Source: a bacterium
Lineage (GTDB): Bacteria; SZUA-182; DTGQ01
Direction: 5' to 3'
Assembly (NCBI GenBank): GCA_040755755.1
Contig: JBFLZW010000022.1
Span: forward strand, 66,902 to 130,901
DNA length: 64,000 nucleotides
Every line of letters starts with the position of its first letter. The first letter of the stretch is position 1. Of the stretch, positions 7,619 through 17,377 are shown piece by piece. The notes beneath the pieces are model-generated. The model was given only the letters and a program-made list of their open reading frames with translations. It did no database searches and was not told where the DNA came from. Position numbers and translations under genes: made by a program.

Positions 7619-9301
7619 TTACTCTTTCCTATCCAGCATATTATGGATGGCCCCTCCGGGCGGCACCATGGGGTAGACATTTTCCTCCGGGTCAACATGA
7701 AAATCGATAACCACCGGGTGATCCTCGGCAATAGCCCGCTCTATGGCGGAAGGCACATCTTCGGGTTTTTCCACCCGGATGCCAAGCGCCCCATACCCTT
7801 CGGCAATCTTGATGAAATCCGGGTTCCCGTTGAGTGTGGTCTGAGAATACCTGCGGCCGTAGAAAAGCTCCTGCCACTGCCGGACCATGCCTAAAAATCC
7901 ATTGTTCAAAATGGCTATCTTGACATTGACCTTATTGTAAACGGCAGTGGCCAGCTCCTGAATATTCATCTGGAAGCTGCCGTCTCCGGCGATATCGAAC
8001 ACGATGCGGTCCGGACATCCGATCTTGGCTCCGATTGCAGCCGGAAATCCATAACCCATAGTCCCAAGCCCTCCTGAAGTGATAAAGGTCCTGGGCCGGG
8101 TGCTTTTGAAATACTGGGCTGCCCACATCTGGTTTTGCCCTACCTCGGTGGTGATGATCGCCTCACCGCGGGTTTTTTCATAAATCTGCTCAACGACATA
8201 TTGGGGGCTGATCACTCCCTCTTTCTTCGGATAGGAAAGAGGAAAATCCCTTTTCCACTGGGCAATCTGCGAAATCCACTCTTCGTGGGCCTGGGGTTCG
8301 ACCCGGTCAGCCAGCTCCTGAAGAAGGTCCCTGGCCTGGCCAATGAGACAAGCATCCACCTGAATGATCTTTCCCACCTCTGCCGGATCGATATCGAGAT
8401 GGACGATTTTCGCCTCTTTGGCAAAGGTCGAGGGCTCCCCGGTTACCCGGTCATCGAACCTGGCCCCGACTGCAATCAAAAGATCACACTTGGCGACCGC
8501 GTAGTTGGCATACCGCGTTCCATGCATGCCCAGCATTCCCAGGCTTAAGGAATGGGTTTCCGGAAAACCTCCCTTGCCCATCAGGGTGGTGGTTACCGGC
8601 ATCTGAGCCTTCTCAGCCAGTCGCAGCAAAGCCTCATGTGCTTTGTCTGATTTGATGACCCCGCCTCCGGCATATATTACCGGCCGTTTGGCGTCCCGGA
8701 TCAGTGAAAGGATCTTCTCAAGCTGCCGATCCCGTTCGACTGGATCAAGATGCGGCCTCCTTTGCGGCAGGGTCAGCGCAGGAACCGGCGGATCATCGAT
8801 CTGAATGGTCTGGACATCCTTGGGAAGGTCGATCAGCACCGGCCCGGGCCGTCCGCTGATCGCCAGATGAAAGGCCTCATACATCACCTCTTTTAATCTG
8901 GATGTCTCCTTGACCAGGTAATTATACTTGGTTACCGGAATGCTGATGCCGTAGATATCCGCCTCCTGGAAGCTGTCAATGCCCAGAAGGTGTGTTGAAA
9001 CCTGGCCGGTAAAGGCAACCACGGGAACGGAATCCATAAAGGCGGTCGCCAGTCCGGTGACCAGGTTGGTGGCACCGGGGCCGGAGGTGGCCATGCAGAC
9101 ACCTACCTTGCCGGTGGCCCGTGCATATCCATCCGCTGCATGGATTGCACCCTGCTCATGCCGCGAGAGAATGTGGCGGATCGGAGCATGATAAAGCTCA
9201 TCGTAAATTGGCAGCAGCACTCCGCCTGGATAGCCGAACATCGTATTCACGCCATGCTCAAGCAACGTCTCGACAAATATTTTCGCACCTGTTTTTTTCA
9301 A
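7619..9301 (-). CDS. ilvB: Acetolactate synthase large subunit (copy 1)
   Basis: The 560-residue thiamine-diphosphate enzyme has the catalytic glutamate in [19 protein letters not shown], a central FAD-binding domain, and the ThDP/Mg motif GDGSFQMN followed by [15 protein letters not shown]. It condenses pyruvate to acetolactate, or pyruvate with 2-ketobutyrate to acetohydroxybutyrate. It lies directly downstream of a second large-subunit gene (15-bp gap) and directly upstream of a small subunit. Confidence 0.96.
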   Translation of the reverse strand: MKKTGAKIFVETLLEHGVNTMFGYPGGVLLPIYDELYHAPIRHILSRHEQGAIHAADGYARATGKVGVCMATSGPGATNLVTGLATAFMDSVPVVAFTGQVSTHLLGIDSFQEADIYGISIPVTKYNYLVKETSRLKEVMYEAFHLAISGRPGPVLIDLPKDVQTIQIDDPPVPALTLPQRRPHLDPVERDRQLEKILSLIRDAKRPVIYAGGGVIKSDKAHEALLRLAEKAQMPVTTTLMGKGGFPETHSLSLGMLGMHGTRYANYAVAKCDLLIAVGARFDDRVTGEPSTFAKEAKIVHLDIDPAEVGKIIQVDACLIGQARDLLQELADRVEPQAHEEWISQIAQWKRDFPLSYPKKEGVISPQYVVEQIYEKTRGEAIITTEVGQNQMWAAQYFKSTRPRTFITSGGLGTMGYGFPAAIGAKIGCPDRIVFDIAGDGSFQMNIQELATAVYNKVNVKIAILNNGFLGMVRQWQELFYGRRYSQTTLNGNPDFIKIAEGYGALGIRVEKPEDVPSAIERAIAEDHPVVIDFHVDPEENVYPMVPPGGAIHNMLDRKE

Positions 9302-9316
9302 AGGGGAAACCTCTCC

Positions 9317-10984
9317 TTACGATAACATCATTTCCTCGATCCCTGCACCGGCAGGGACCATGGGGAACACATTTTCCTCACAAGCGACCCGAAAATCGAT
9401 AACCACCGGCTTATCAACCGAAATAGCCTCGCTGATCACCGTGCGCACTTCATCCGGCCTGCTGGCCCGAAGACCCACGGCTCCGTAGGCCTCGGCCAGT
9501 TTGACAAAATCCGGAGCACACTTGAGACAGATACCGGAGTAGCGCTTGTGCATGAATAACTCCTGCCACTGCCGGACCATTCCCAGACACTGGTTATTGA
9601 TGATCGCTATCTTCACCGGCAGGTTATGCTGCACTGCCGTAGCCAGTTCCTGGAGGACCATCTGGAAGCTGCCGTCTCCGGCAATATCAAAGACCAGCTT
9701 GTCAGGGCAGGCAACCTGGGCACCGATGGCTGCCGGAAATCCGAAGCCCATAGTCCCCAGACCTCCGGAAGTTATCAGGGTCCTGCGGTCATTGAATTTA
9801 TAGTAATGGGCCACCCACATCTGATGCTGGCCGACATCCGTGGCAATAATGGCCCGGTCCTTGACCAGCTCGTAGATCTGCTCGATCACGTACTGGGGCT
9901 TGATGGTTTCATCATCCTGCTGATAGGAAAGCGGAAAATCCCTTTTCCATTCTCCGATCCGCTCGATCCAGGCCGCATAATCGCCGGGAACCACGTTTTT
10001 GTTGATTTCCCGGAGAATCAGTCTGGCATCGCCGACAATCGGTATATGGACCCGTACGTTTTTACTGATGGTTGCAGGATCGATATCGATGTGAACATAT
10101 TTGGCCTTGGGAGCGAATTTTTCCAGTTTTCCCGTAGCCCGGTCATCGAACCTGGCCCCGATGGCAATCAAAAGGTCACAATCCGTGACCGCCAGATTGG
10201 CATACTTGGTTCCATGCATGCCGAGCATTCCCAGAAACAGGGGATGGTCGCCGGGAATGCCTCCCAGGCCCAGCAGGGTGCTGGTAACCGGGATACTGGT
10301 TTTGGTGACCAGATCGAGCAGCTCCTGGGCCGCTCCGGAACGGATGACCCCTCCGCCGGAATAGATGAGCGGACGTTTGGCCCTGGCAATCAATTTGAGG
10401 GCCGATTCGATCTGTTTGGGGTGCCCGACATAGTTTGGCTTGTAACCGCGAATCGAAACCTCGGCAGGATAATGAAACTCGGTCTCGTCCAGGAGCACAT
10501 CCTTGGGCAGGTCTACCAGCACCGGCCCCGGTCTTCCGGTGGTGGCGATATGGAAAGCCTCTTTGATGGTTCTGGCCAGGTCCTTGACCTGGCTGACCAG
10601 GTAATTATGCTTGGTAATGGAGCGGGTAATGCCGACAATATCCACTTCCTGAAAGGCATCGTTGCCGATCATGCTGGTGGGGACCTGGCCGGTAAAGACC
10701 ACGACCGGGATGGAATCCATAAAGGCGGTGGCCAGGCCGGTCACGGTGTTCGTGGCTCCCGGACCGGAGGTGACCAGGCATACTCCCGGCTTTCCGGAAG
10801 CACGGGCATAGCCGTCAGCGGCATGAATCGCTCCCTGCTCATGCCGAACCAGAATGTGCTTGATATCCGATTCCAGAAACTGGTTGTAAATACCCAGGAT
10901 CGTTGCTCCGGGAAAGCCGAAAACATGACTTACCTTTTCTTCCTTCAGACTGCGAATAAATATTTCCGATCCGCTGATTTTCAC
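9317..10984 (-). CDS. ilvB: Acetolactate synthase large subunit (copy 2)
   Basis: The 555-residue paralogue of the adjacent copy has the same landmarks: [18 protein letters not shown], the ThDP motif GDGSFQMV, and [15 protein letters not shown]. Both copies look catalytically intact, so neither is a decaying duplicate. The central segments differ enough to suggest an old duplication rather than a recent one. The two copies may differ in small-subunit partner or valine sensitivity, but this is inference. Confidence 0.95.
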   Translation of the reverse strand: MKISGSEIFIRSLKEEKVSHVFGFPGATILGIYNQFLESDIKHILVRHEQGAIHAADGYARASGKPGVCLVTSGPGATNTVTGLATAFMDSIPVVVFTGQVPTSMIGNDAFQEVDIVGITRSITKHNYLVSQVKDLARTIKEAFHIATTGRPGPVLVDLPKDVLLDETEFHYPAEVSIRGYKPNYVGHPKQIESALKLIARAKRPLIYSGGGVIRSGAAQELLDLVTKTSIPVTSTLLGLGGIPGDHPLFLGMLGMHGTKYANLAVTDCDLLIAIGARFDDRATGKLEKFAPKAKYVHIDIDPATISKNVRVHIPIVGDARLILREINKNVVPGDYAAWIERIGEWKRDFPLSYQQDDETIKPQYVIEQIYELVKDRAIIATDVGQHQMWVAHYYKFNDRRTLITSGGLGTMGFGFPAAIGAQVACPDKLVFDIAGDGSFQMVLQELATAVQHNLPVKIAIINNQCLGMVRQWQELFMHKRYSGICLKCAPDFVKLAEAYGAVGLRASRPDEVRTVISEAISVDKPVVIDFRVACEENVFPMVPAGAGIEEMMLS

Positions 10985-11074
10985 GGGTTGCTCCCATCAT
11001 TTTGGTGGTCTATGGATGTTCGTGGGGTGGGAAAGAAAATAACGGCAGATGCAGATACATTCCCCAACTCGCTC

Positions 11075-12730
11075 TTATTTTCGAAGAACAGCTCCCGTAT
11101 TGGCCGAAGTCACCAGTTGTGCGTAGCGCTTGAGATACCCTTTCTGGACCCGGCCTGCCGGAGCAGTCCACTGCCTGCGTCGCTCAGCTTCTGTTTTTTC
11201 ATCCACCTCCCAGATCAACTGTCGGGCAGGAATGTCAATCGTGATCCGATCTCCATCCTGAATCAGGGCAATCGGCCCTCCCTCCATAGCTTCAGGCGAG
11301 ACATGGCCGATGCAGGGGCCTCGTGTTCCTCCCGAAAACCGGCCATCGGTAATCAGAGCCACCGATTCGGTCAGGCCCATGCCAACCAGGGCAGCCGTGG
11401 GAGAGAGCATCTCGCGCATGCCCGGACCTCCCTTTGGTCCTTCATATCGAATAATCACCACACTGCCTTCGGAAATTTGTTTATTCATAATAGCCTGCAT
11501 GGCTTTCTCTTCGGAATCGAACACCCGGGCCTGGCCGGAAAACCGCAGGGTTTTTTCACTCACCGCCGACTGTTTGACAATGGCGCCATCCGGGGCCAGG
11601 TTTCCCCGCAGAACCGCAATTCCTCCCTCGGCATGATAGGGGTTATCCAGAGAATGAACGACATCCTCATCGAAGATCTCTGCCTGTTCGGCGATCCGGA
11701 CAATGGACTGGCCGCAGACGGTCGGATTATCTTTGAGCTTGCTGGCAAGCCTTTTCAATACTGCCGGAATGCCACCGGCGAATTCAAGATCTTCCATAAA
11801 GTGCTCACCACCCGGCCGAAGACTGGCAATATGTGCGGTATCCCTGCTCAGGCGGTCAAAAAGCTCAAGCGGAGTATCCACTTCCGCGTCTGCGGCAATG
11901 GCCGGGATATGTAAAACCGTATTGGTCGAGCCTCCAAGGGCAAGGTCAACCCGAATGGCATTCTCGAAAGCCGCCGGTGTCATGATCTGCCGGGGGGTAA
12001 TTCCATCCCTGATCAGAGACACTACCTGTCGTCCGCTTTCGAAGGCCAGTCTTTTCTTTTTGGCCGAGACAGCCAGAGCGGTAGCTGAACCGGGCAGTGA
12101 CATGCCAAGGGCTTCGGTAATGCAGGCCATGGTATTTGCCGTATACATTCCCTGACACGAACCGGCTCCAGGGCAGGCCTCGATTTCAAGTGCCTCGACT
12201 TCCTCTTCAGAAATCAATCCCTGCTGACACTTGCCCACTGCCTCAAAGGTATCCCGGACCAGCGATAACCTTCTGGTCTTATACCGTCCGGAAATCATCG
12301 GACCGGCGGTGACCACGATGGCCGGGATATCGAGCCGGGCTGCGGCCATTAACATGCCGGGCGTGATTTTATCACAATTGGTCAGCAGGATCAACCCGTC
12401 CAGACAATGGGCCGAGGCAATGGTTTCCACCATGTCGGCGATCAATTCCCGTGACGGCAGAGAGTATTTCATCCCCGAATGACCCATGGCGATTCCGTCA
12501 CAGATGCCGGGAATGCCGAACAAAAATGCATACCCTCCGCCGGTATGGATCCCCTTCTCAATGGCTCTTTCCAGGTCTCGCATACCCACATGCCCCGGAA
12601 TCAGGTCGGTAAAGGAGGAAGCGATTCCTACCTTGGGCATATCCAGTGCGCTTTTGGGAAATCCGGTTCCGTATAATAAGGCCCGGTGCGGTGCTCTCTC
12701 TAATCCTTTGGTAATGTCTTGACTCTTCAT
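11075..12730 (-). CDS. ilvD: Dihydroxy-acid dehydratase
   Basis: The 551-residue IlvD/Edd-family Fe-S enzyme has [16 protein letters not shown] and [16 protein letters not shown], which supply cluster-binding cysteines, and the C-terminal block [18 protein letters not shown] with the catalytic serine region. It dehydrates dihydroxy-isovalerate and dihydroxy-methylvalerate to the 2-keto acids. It is the first gene of the long minus-strand ilv run. Upstream lies an inverted repeat rather than an obvious attenuator. Confidence 0.96.
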   Translation of the reverse strand: MKSQDITKGLERAPHRALLYGTGFPKSALDMPKVGIASSFTDLIPGHVGMRDLERAIEKGIHTGGGYAFLFGIPGICDGIAMGHSGMKYSLPSRELIADMVETIASAHCLDGLILLTNCDKITPGMLMAAARLDIPAIVVTAGPMISGRYKTRRLSLVRDTFEAVGKCQQGLISEEEVEALEIEACPGAGSCQGMYTANTMACITEALGMSLPGSATALAVSAKKKRLAFESGRQVVSLIRDGITPRQIMTPAAFENAIRVDLALGGSTNTVLHIPAIAADAEVDTPLELFDRLSRDTAHIASLRPGGEHFMEDLEFAGGIPAVLKRLASKLKDNPTVCGQSIVRIAEQAEIFDEDVVHSLDNPYHAEGGIAVLRGNLAPDGAIVKQSAVSEKTLRFSGQARVFDSEEKAMQAIMNKQISEGSVVIIRYEGPKGGPGMREMLSPTAALVGMGLTESVALITDGRFSGGTRGPCIGHVSPEAMEGGPIALIQDGDRITIDIPARQLIWEVDEKTEAERRRQWTAPAGRVQKGYLKRYAQLVTSANTGAVLRK

Positions 12731-12765
12731 CTTCCCCTCGAATTTTTGTTAAGAATAGAGAAACC

Positions 12766-12845
12766 GGGAGTCAGGAGTCAGAACACAGGAGTCAGGAGGA
12801 AAAGTATTTATTCTGACTTCTGACTTCTGACTCCTGACTCCTCCT
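12766..12845. repeat. Inverted repeat built of gtcaggag/ctcctgac words
   Basis: Left-arm copies of gagtcaggagtcag and right-arm copies of ctgacttctgactcctgactcc can pair into a long imperfect hairpin filling the gap between the ydcH-like gene and ilvD. The same structure recurs at 48020-48103. In the direction of ilvD transcription it lies just ahead of the gene. Confidence 0.65.
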
Positions 12846-13078
12846 TAATGAATTTGATTGCGGTATTGGCGAATAATCTGGGCCATGCGGTCCTTGGCCT
12901 GGAGTTTGAGTTTCTTGAGATCGGTTTGTTTAATCACCTGATCCTGGGTCAAGTGGTGGCTGCCGGCTAAAGATGCCAGTTCCTGTTCGTAGTGCTGATG
13001 AAGACTTTCCAACTGCCTGAATTCCCGGTTTGTCATTCGCAAAGAGGCTTTTATATCTTCTTCATACTGCTGGTCCAA
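12845..13078 (-). CDS. YdcH/DUF465 family small protein
   Basis: The 77-residue, mostly helical, charged protein ends in LKKLKLQAKDRMAQIIRQYR, which matches the LKKxKLxLKDxI signature of the DUF465/YdcH family. The family is common in Proteobacteria and its biochemical role is not established. The start is a TTG preceded by AGGAGG at nine bases, a clear ribosome site. It sits 21 bases downstream of the TPR gene and probably shares its transcript. Confidence 0.7.
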   Translation of the reverse strand: MDQQYEEDIKASLRMTNREFRQLESLHQHYEQELASLAGSHHLTQDQVIKQTDLKKLKLQAKDRMAQIIRQYRNQIH

Positions 13079-13099
13079 TCCCAGGGTCCTCCTTTGGTT

Positions 13100-14998
13100 T
13101 TATTGGGGAACAACTCTGTATCCATCACGTAAAGCAGTCAGTACCTCCTTCAACCTGGCCGGTGATTTCCTGGTCCTGATCAATTCCCATTTTTCCCTTT
13201 CCATCTCCTGCTTCTCCGCCTCGGTCAGGATGCGGACATAGGGAATATCAGCCAGTTCCTTACCTCCTAATCGGAAAGAAGAGACCCTTTCACCGGAGGG
13301 TAAAATATCGCTCTGGACTTTGGACAGGTATAACCTGGCCAATTCTTCAGGAGATTGCGCTTTGGCCTGGGTGAGTATCTCGGTAATCTCCTTCTGCATC
13401 TGGCTCATGACCAGAGGTACCAGGTCAGCGGCCTGGACATCCCTGGGGATGATGGTTTCAAGAAGAATTTCCCGGCCGCCGGATGGCTGGGCCGCCGGGC
13501 CTGCGGAAGCCGGTCTGGTCTGCGTTGCCTGCGGCAGAGGAACAGCGGCTGCCGGTTGCTGGGCAGGGGACTGAGGTATGGCCGCCGCTGCCGGAGACTG
13601 GGCAACAACTGCCGGTGCCGGAGGCTGGACCGCGACTTCAGGAGATTGGGAAATAATTGCCGATTGCAGCTCCGCTTGCCGGGTTTCAGTGCTCCTGGCC
13701 TCGTCTTTGGCCTTTGCCGGGGTATCCGCAGGGACAGGGAGAAATTCCTTGATATAATAATCTCCCTCTTTCTTTCCCCTGTTCAGAGCTTTTACTGCCG
13801 GTACCCTGGCTGTCGCCAGGGCAGGTGCGGCTGTCGGCTGAGATGCAGACTGGCTGCCGCTTTGCGGCTGCTCTTTGGCCTGCCTGGTCTGCGACTGGTA
13901 AACTTCTTCTGCTCTTCCCAGCCAGATCCTCACCTGGGCCGCATCCCGGCTGTTCGGGGATTCGAATTGCAGGAACTGCTGATAGTAGCGGATTGCATTG
14001 GCATAATCCTTCAGGCTGAAATCATAGGTCTTGGCAATATTATATAAAGCATCCGTATACTGCGGATAAATCTGCAGCGCTTTCAAATACTCTTTCACCG
14101 CTTCTTCAGGTTTCCCCATGTTGTTGTATTCGTTCCCCTTCTCTTTATATGCCCGGGCCTCTTCCTCCGGTGTCCGGGGGGCGGGGGCAGCCTGCTGCTG
14201 GCTCAATTCGGCGGGGACCGGCTGAATCTCCTGGGGTGCTGCCTGCTGTGGCGCCGCTTCCTGCGGCATTGTCTCTTGCCCGGGAAGAGCAGGGGAAGGA
14301 GGAATCGCGGCCACTGCTGCCGGGCTTTCCACCGGGGCCGGGCTTTCCACCGGGGATGCCGGTGGCTGCTCTGCCGCCTGGCCAGCCGCCTGGGATGGCG
14401 CGGGTGCGCTCTCCTGAGCGGATGAGGCTGCTGCCTGCGCGGTTCCCTGGGGAGCCATCACTGTCCCCTGGGATACTGCCGTCTGCTGAGACGGAGCTGC
14501 CACCTGAGCCGCTACCTGCTGGGATGATGAAGAGGCTTTTTGATCGCTCTTCGCCGGGGGTACCTCTTTCGCCTGTGCCGATTGGGCCTGCTGCGCTTGA
14601 TGTGCTGCTTCCTTTGGCCGGGTATTTTTTGCAGCAGCCAGTTTCTGTCCGGCCTCAGTCAGCCATTTTTTGACCTGCTTGCCATCGGCAGTGTCACCTT
14701 CGAGCTGAATGAACCGTTTGAAATAAGAAATTGCCTTGGCATAGTCCTTTAAATCCAGGTAGTAGGTCAGACCTGCATTGTACAGGGCATCGGTAAATCC
14801 GGGATACAGCTTGATGGCTTTTTCATATTCGGCAATCCCTTTTTCAAATTCCCCTTTCTCACAGTATTCGTTTCCCTTTTGATTATGATTTTTCGCTTCT
14901 TTGGGAATGGTCTGCGCATTAGCCATCCGGATACAGGACAAACTGATAAAGCTCATAAATATCAAGAGGAAAACCGCAAGCCGCCTCTTTTGTATCAT
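13100..14998 (-). CDS. Secreted TPR-repeat protein with long Ala/Pro/Gln linkers
   Basis: The product has 632 residues from the ATG at 14998. An earlier frame-open start at 15019 would put the GGAGGA ribosome site inside the gene. An N-terminal signal sequence (cleavage near ANAQT) is followed by a TPR pair (NQKGNEYCEKGEFEKGIAEY onward) and a long low-complexity segment rich in Q, A, P and S. A second TPR block (YKEKGNEYNNMGKPEEAVKEY) and another A/P/Q linker follow, and the C-terminal domain ends DGYRVVPQ. The two TPR blocks are clearly related to each other. The likely role is a periplasmic scaffold, and no enzyme motif is visible. Confidence 0.75.
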   Translation of the reverse strand: MIQKRRLAVFLLIFMSFISLSCIRMANAQTIPKEAKNHNQKGNEYCEKGEFEKGIAEYEKAIKLYPGFTDALYNAGLTYYLDLKDYAKAISYFKRFIQLEGDTADGKQVKKWLTEAGQKLAAAKNTRPKEAAHQAQQAQSAQAKEVPPAKSDQKASSSSQQVAAQVAAPSQQTAVSQGTVMAPQGTAQAAASSAQESAPAPSQAAGQAAEQPPASPVESPAPVESPAAVAAIPPSPALPGQETMPQEAAPQQAAPQEIQPVPAELSQQQAAPAPRTPEEEARAYKEKGNEYNNMGKPEEAVKEYLKALQIYPQYTDALYNIAKTYDFSLKDYANAIRYYQQFLQFESPNSRDAAQVRIWLGRAEEVYQSQTRQAKEQPQSGSQSASQPTAAPALATARVPAVKALNRGKKEGDYYIKEFLPVPADTPAKAKDEARSTETRQAELQSAIISQSPEVAVQPPAPAVVAQSPAAAAIPQSPAQQPAAAVPLPQATQTRPASAGPAAQPSGGREILLETIIPRDVQAADLVPLVMSQMQKEITEILTQAKAQSPEELARLYLSKVQSDILPSGERVSSFRLGGKELADIPYVRILTEAEKQEMEREKWELIRTRKSPARLKEVLTALRDGYRVVPQ

Positions 14999-15167
14999 GG
15001 TACATCCTCCTACAGACAAGAAGTATAAAGTATTCAGTAATGTTTTGTTTCAATTTATCATAGGAAAAGAGCTTATGTCAAGCACAAATCCTGACCTTGA
15101 TTTTTACCGGCCTTTTGTATTATGCTGGCTTTTTATGCTCGTAATCTGTTATTTGTGAGGAGATTTT

Positions 15168-15995
15168 ATGCCGGAACTGCCGGAGGTCGAAACCATTGTC
15201 CAAAGTCTGCGGCCACGCATTCTGGGAAGAAAAGTCACTGACCTGAAAATTTACCTGCCCAAGATCATCGGTGCTGCGGGGCAGGGTGTCCCGGAGAATC
15301 TGGTCGGTAAAACCCTGGTCAACGCCTTCCGCTGGGGGAAAAACATCATTCTGGAATTTTCAAAGGGATGGTATGCCCGGATTCATCTGAAAATGACCGG
15401 ACAACTGCTGGTGAATCTTCCCCGGGATCCTGTCCGCAAGCACACCCATGTCATTTTCTCGCTCGACGGAGGAGAGCTGGAATTACGGTACCGGGACATC
15501 CGGCAGTTTGGATACATCCAGATCCTGACTGCTGAAGAATGGACGAAGTGGCGCGATGGCAATTTTGTCGGACCCGATCCTCTGGAAATCTCCTTTCCCT
15601 GCTTCCGGGAAAGGCTTCAGTCCAGGAGAGGAAAAATCAAGGCCGTACTGTTGAACCAGGCTTTCCTGCGGGGCCTTGGAAACATTTATGTGGATGAAAC
15701 CCTGCACCATGCCGGGATCCACCCGGAAACCCCGGCAGCCCGGTTATCCACCGAAAAGATACAAGCTCTCTACCACACCATGCAAAGCGTTCTTCAGGAC
15801 GCTATCCGGCATCAGGGATCTTCAATCCGCGATTATGTTGAATCATCAGGAAAGCAGGGCCAATATCAAAACCAGCACCTGGTTTATGGCCGGTGTGGCC
15901 TCCCGTGCCGTCGATGCAGCACCAGGATAGAGAAAATTCAGGTGGCGGGCCGCAGCACCTGTTTCTGCCCACGGTGTCAGAGGAGAGGGGGGTGA
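15168..15995 (+). CDS. mutM: Formamidopyrimidine-DNA glycosylase
   Basis: The 275-residue Fpg/Nei-family repair enzyme begins MPELPEVETIV, so the mature N-terminal proline is the Schiff-base nucleophile and Glu3 is the catalytic acid. The H2TH region (LRGLGNIYVDETLHHAGIHP) and a C-terminal four-cysteine zinc finger (CGLPCRRC ... CFCPRC) are intact. It removes 8-oxoguanine and formamidopyrimidines and nicks the abasic site. It is a single gene with a GAGGAG ribosome site. Confidence 0.96.
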   Translation: MPELPEVETIVQSLRPRILGRKVTDLKIYLPKIIGAAGQGVPENLVGKTLVNAFRWGKNIILEFSKGWYARIHLKMTGQLLVNLPRDPVRKHTHVIFSLDGGELELRYRDIRQFGYIQILTAEEWTKWRDGNFVGPDPLEISFPCFRERLQSRRGKIKAVLLNQAFLRGLGNIYVDETLHHAGIHPETPAARLSTEKIQALYHTMQSVLQDAIRHQGSSIRDYVESSGKQGQYQNQHLVYGRCGLPCRRCSTRIEKIQVAGRSTCFCPRCQRRGG

Positions 15996-15997
15996 GG

Positions 15998-16028
15998 GGG
16001 AGTGGGGCGGCGTGCCTGCCCCACTCCC
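15998..16028. terminator. Hairpin between convergent mutM and porin genes
   Basis: gggagtggggc pairs perfectly with gccccactccc around a nine-base loop. The 11-bp stem fills the 42-bp gap between two converging stop codons. There is no T-run on either side, so it may block read-through without being a classic intrinsic terminator. Confidence 0.5.
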
Positions 16029-16037
16029 GAAAAGAAT

Positions 16038-17048
16038 TCAGAATTCGAGTCTCAACCGGAGAGTCCAGTCCTTGACGTTTGATACATCCGCATCTTCCAC
16101 TTCCGTAACCCGGTATTCAGACATCAGGGTGACATGCTCATGCAGCTCATAATTGATTCCCGCACTTACCCGGTATTCCACACCTACCAGTGAATCAGGA
16201 TCATAATCCTGGTAACCATCCACGCCATCATCGTATCCTTCAAACCTGCCGACCAGCTCCAGTTCCGGCTGGGGCTTGAAAGCTCCGGAAATGGAATAGG
16301 CCGAATCCTTGGAGCGGCCCTGGTCTCTTTCCAGTGCCTTGATATATTCGGCATCAAAGGTCAGACTATCCTGATATGCCGCCGACAGGCTGGCCCCCAG
16401 AGAATCGTTGCGGTCATTCACTCCCTGCTCTGAATCAAAGTAAACACTCATTTTGAGGAATTCCCCCGGAGCAAAGGAGGCATTGACCATATAATTGCCA
16501 AAATCGTTTTCAGGTTCAGCCAGGTTAGGATCTGCAAAGCGGGCCTCCCTGCTGGAATAGCCGGTCACGGAAACATCCACACCCTCGATTTCCTCCAGAG
16601 CAAAGATAAAACTCACTGCCGGGGCATTGATTTCATAGGCATCCTGGGTCAGGGGGTCTGTGGTCAGGTGATTGTTGAATACTCCAAAGGGAAGGTACCA
16701 CTTTCCGGCCATGATGGTCAGAGGCTGATCAACCAGCTTGGACAACGTCAGGTAAGCTTCATCCACAACAAGGTTGTAACTCTCTTCTTCATCTCCACCT
16801 TCGTATTCATAATTAACCAGAGCATGGGCTGAAACATGCTCGTCGAGCTCACTGTCGATGGACAGCTCAAACAAATCCAGTTTGAGGTCACTGGAAGTAT
16901 CGGTATTCTTTTGCTTTCCCCCGAACAGGTCCACATCAATGGTTCCGCCGATCTCCAGTTTCTCAGCCCGCGCCCGACCAGCAAAGCTCAGTGCACAAGC
17001 CAGGAGGACACAAATAAAAACCGTACGCAAGGTATATTCTTTTCCCAT
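16038..17048 (-). CDS. LbtU-type outer-membrane porin
   Basis: The 336-residue product has a signal peptide ending ARAEK and a beta-barrel pattern finishing in WTLRLRLEF (terminal Phe). The segment VDEAYLTLSKLVDQPLTIMAG, then LPFGVFNNHLTTDPLTQ, matches the LbtU siderophore-porin family named after the Legionella legiobactin receptor. In most bacteria the substrate is unknown. A TTGACA box on the minus strand near 17204-17199, with TATAAC 15 bases further on, may be its promoter. Confidence 0.75.
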   Translation of the reverse strand: MGKEYTLRTVFICVLLACALSFAGRARAEKLEIGGTIDVDLFGGKQKNTDTSSDLKLDLFELSIDSELDEHVSAHALVNYEYEGGDEEESYNLVVDEAYLTLSKLVDQPLTIMAGKWYLPFGVFNNHLTTDPLTQDAYEINAPAVSFIFALEEIEGVDVSVTGYSSREARFADPNLAEPENDFGNYMVNASFAPGEFLKMSVYFDSEQGVNDRNDSLGASLSAAYQDSLTFDAEYIKALERDQGRSKDSAYSISGAFKPQPELELVGRFEGYDDGVDGYQDYDPDSLVGVEYRVSAGINYELHEHVTLMSEYRVTEVEDADVSNVKDWTLRLRLEF

Positions 17049-17307
17049 TTTTTTCTCCTTCTCTACCTTTCTCTTATTTGAACCACGGTATTTCTGCCTG
17101 CTTTACCAATCCAACGGAAGGCATGATCAGCCTTTCGTCATAGCGGATGTCCCGAAATTAATAATAAACTATAATAAGTTATAATACTTCGATCTTTCTG
17201 TCAAGCATTTTGCTGTTCTGTTGCCGGTCACGGAATGCGAAATAGACAGGAACCCCATAATATAGTTATAAATATTATTAAATTTTATGTCTATTTTTAT
17301 TATTCGC

Positions 17308-17336
17308 TTGACTCAGGAATGAAGTGTGTTTACTAT
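17308..17336 (+). promoter_or_regulatory. Sigma-70-type promoter for the lipoprotein gene
   Basis: TTGACT and TACTAT are separated by 17 bases in an AT-rich gap. Transcription would start near 17343, about 35 bases ahead of the start codon at 17378. Confidence 0.6.
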
Positions 17337-17377
17337 TGAATCATTCACTTTTATTTAAAAAGTTGAGGAATTTGCCC

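Noticed and set aside
9626-11914. Plus-strand open frame of 762 codons across ilvB and ilvD
   Set aside because: It runs antisense through two clear enzyme genes and shows no recognisable domain.
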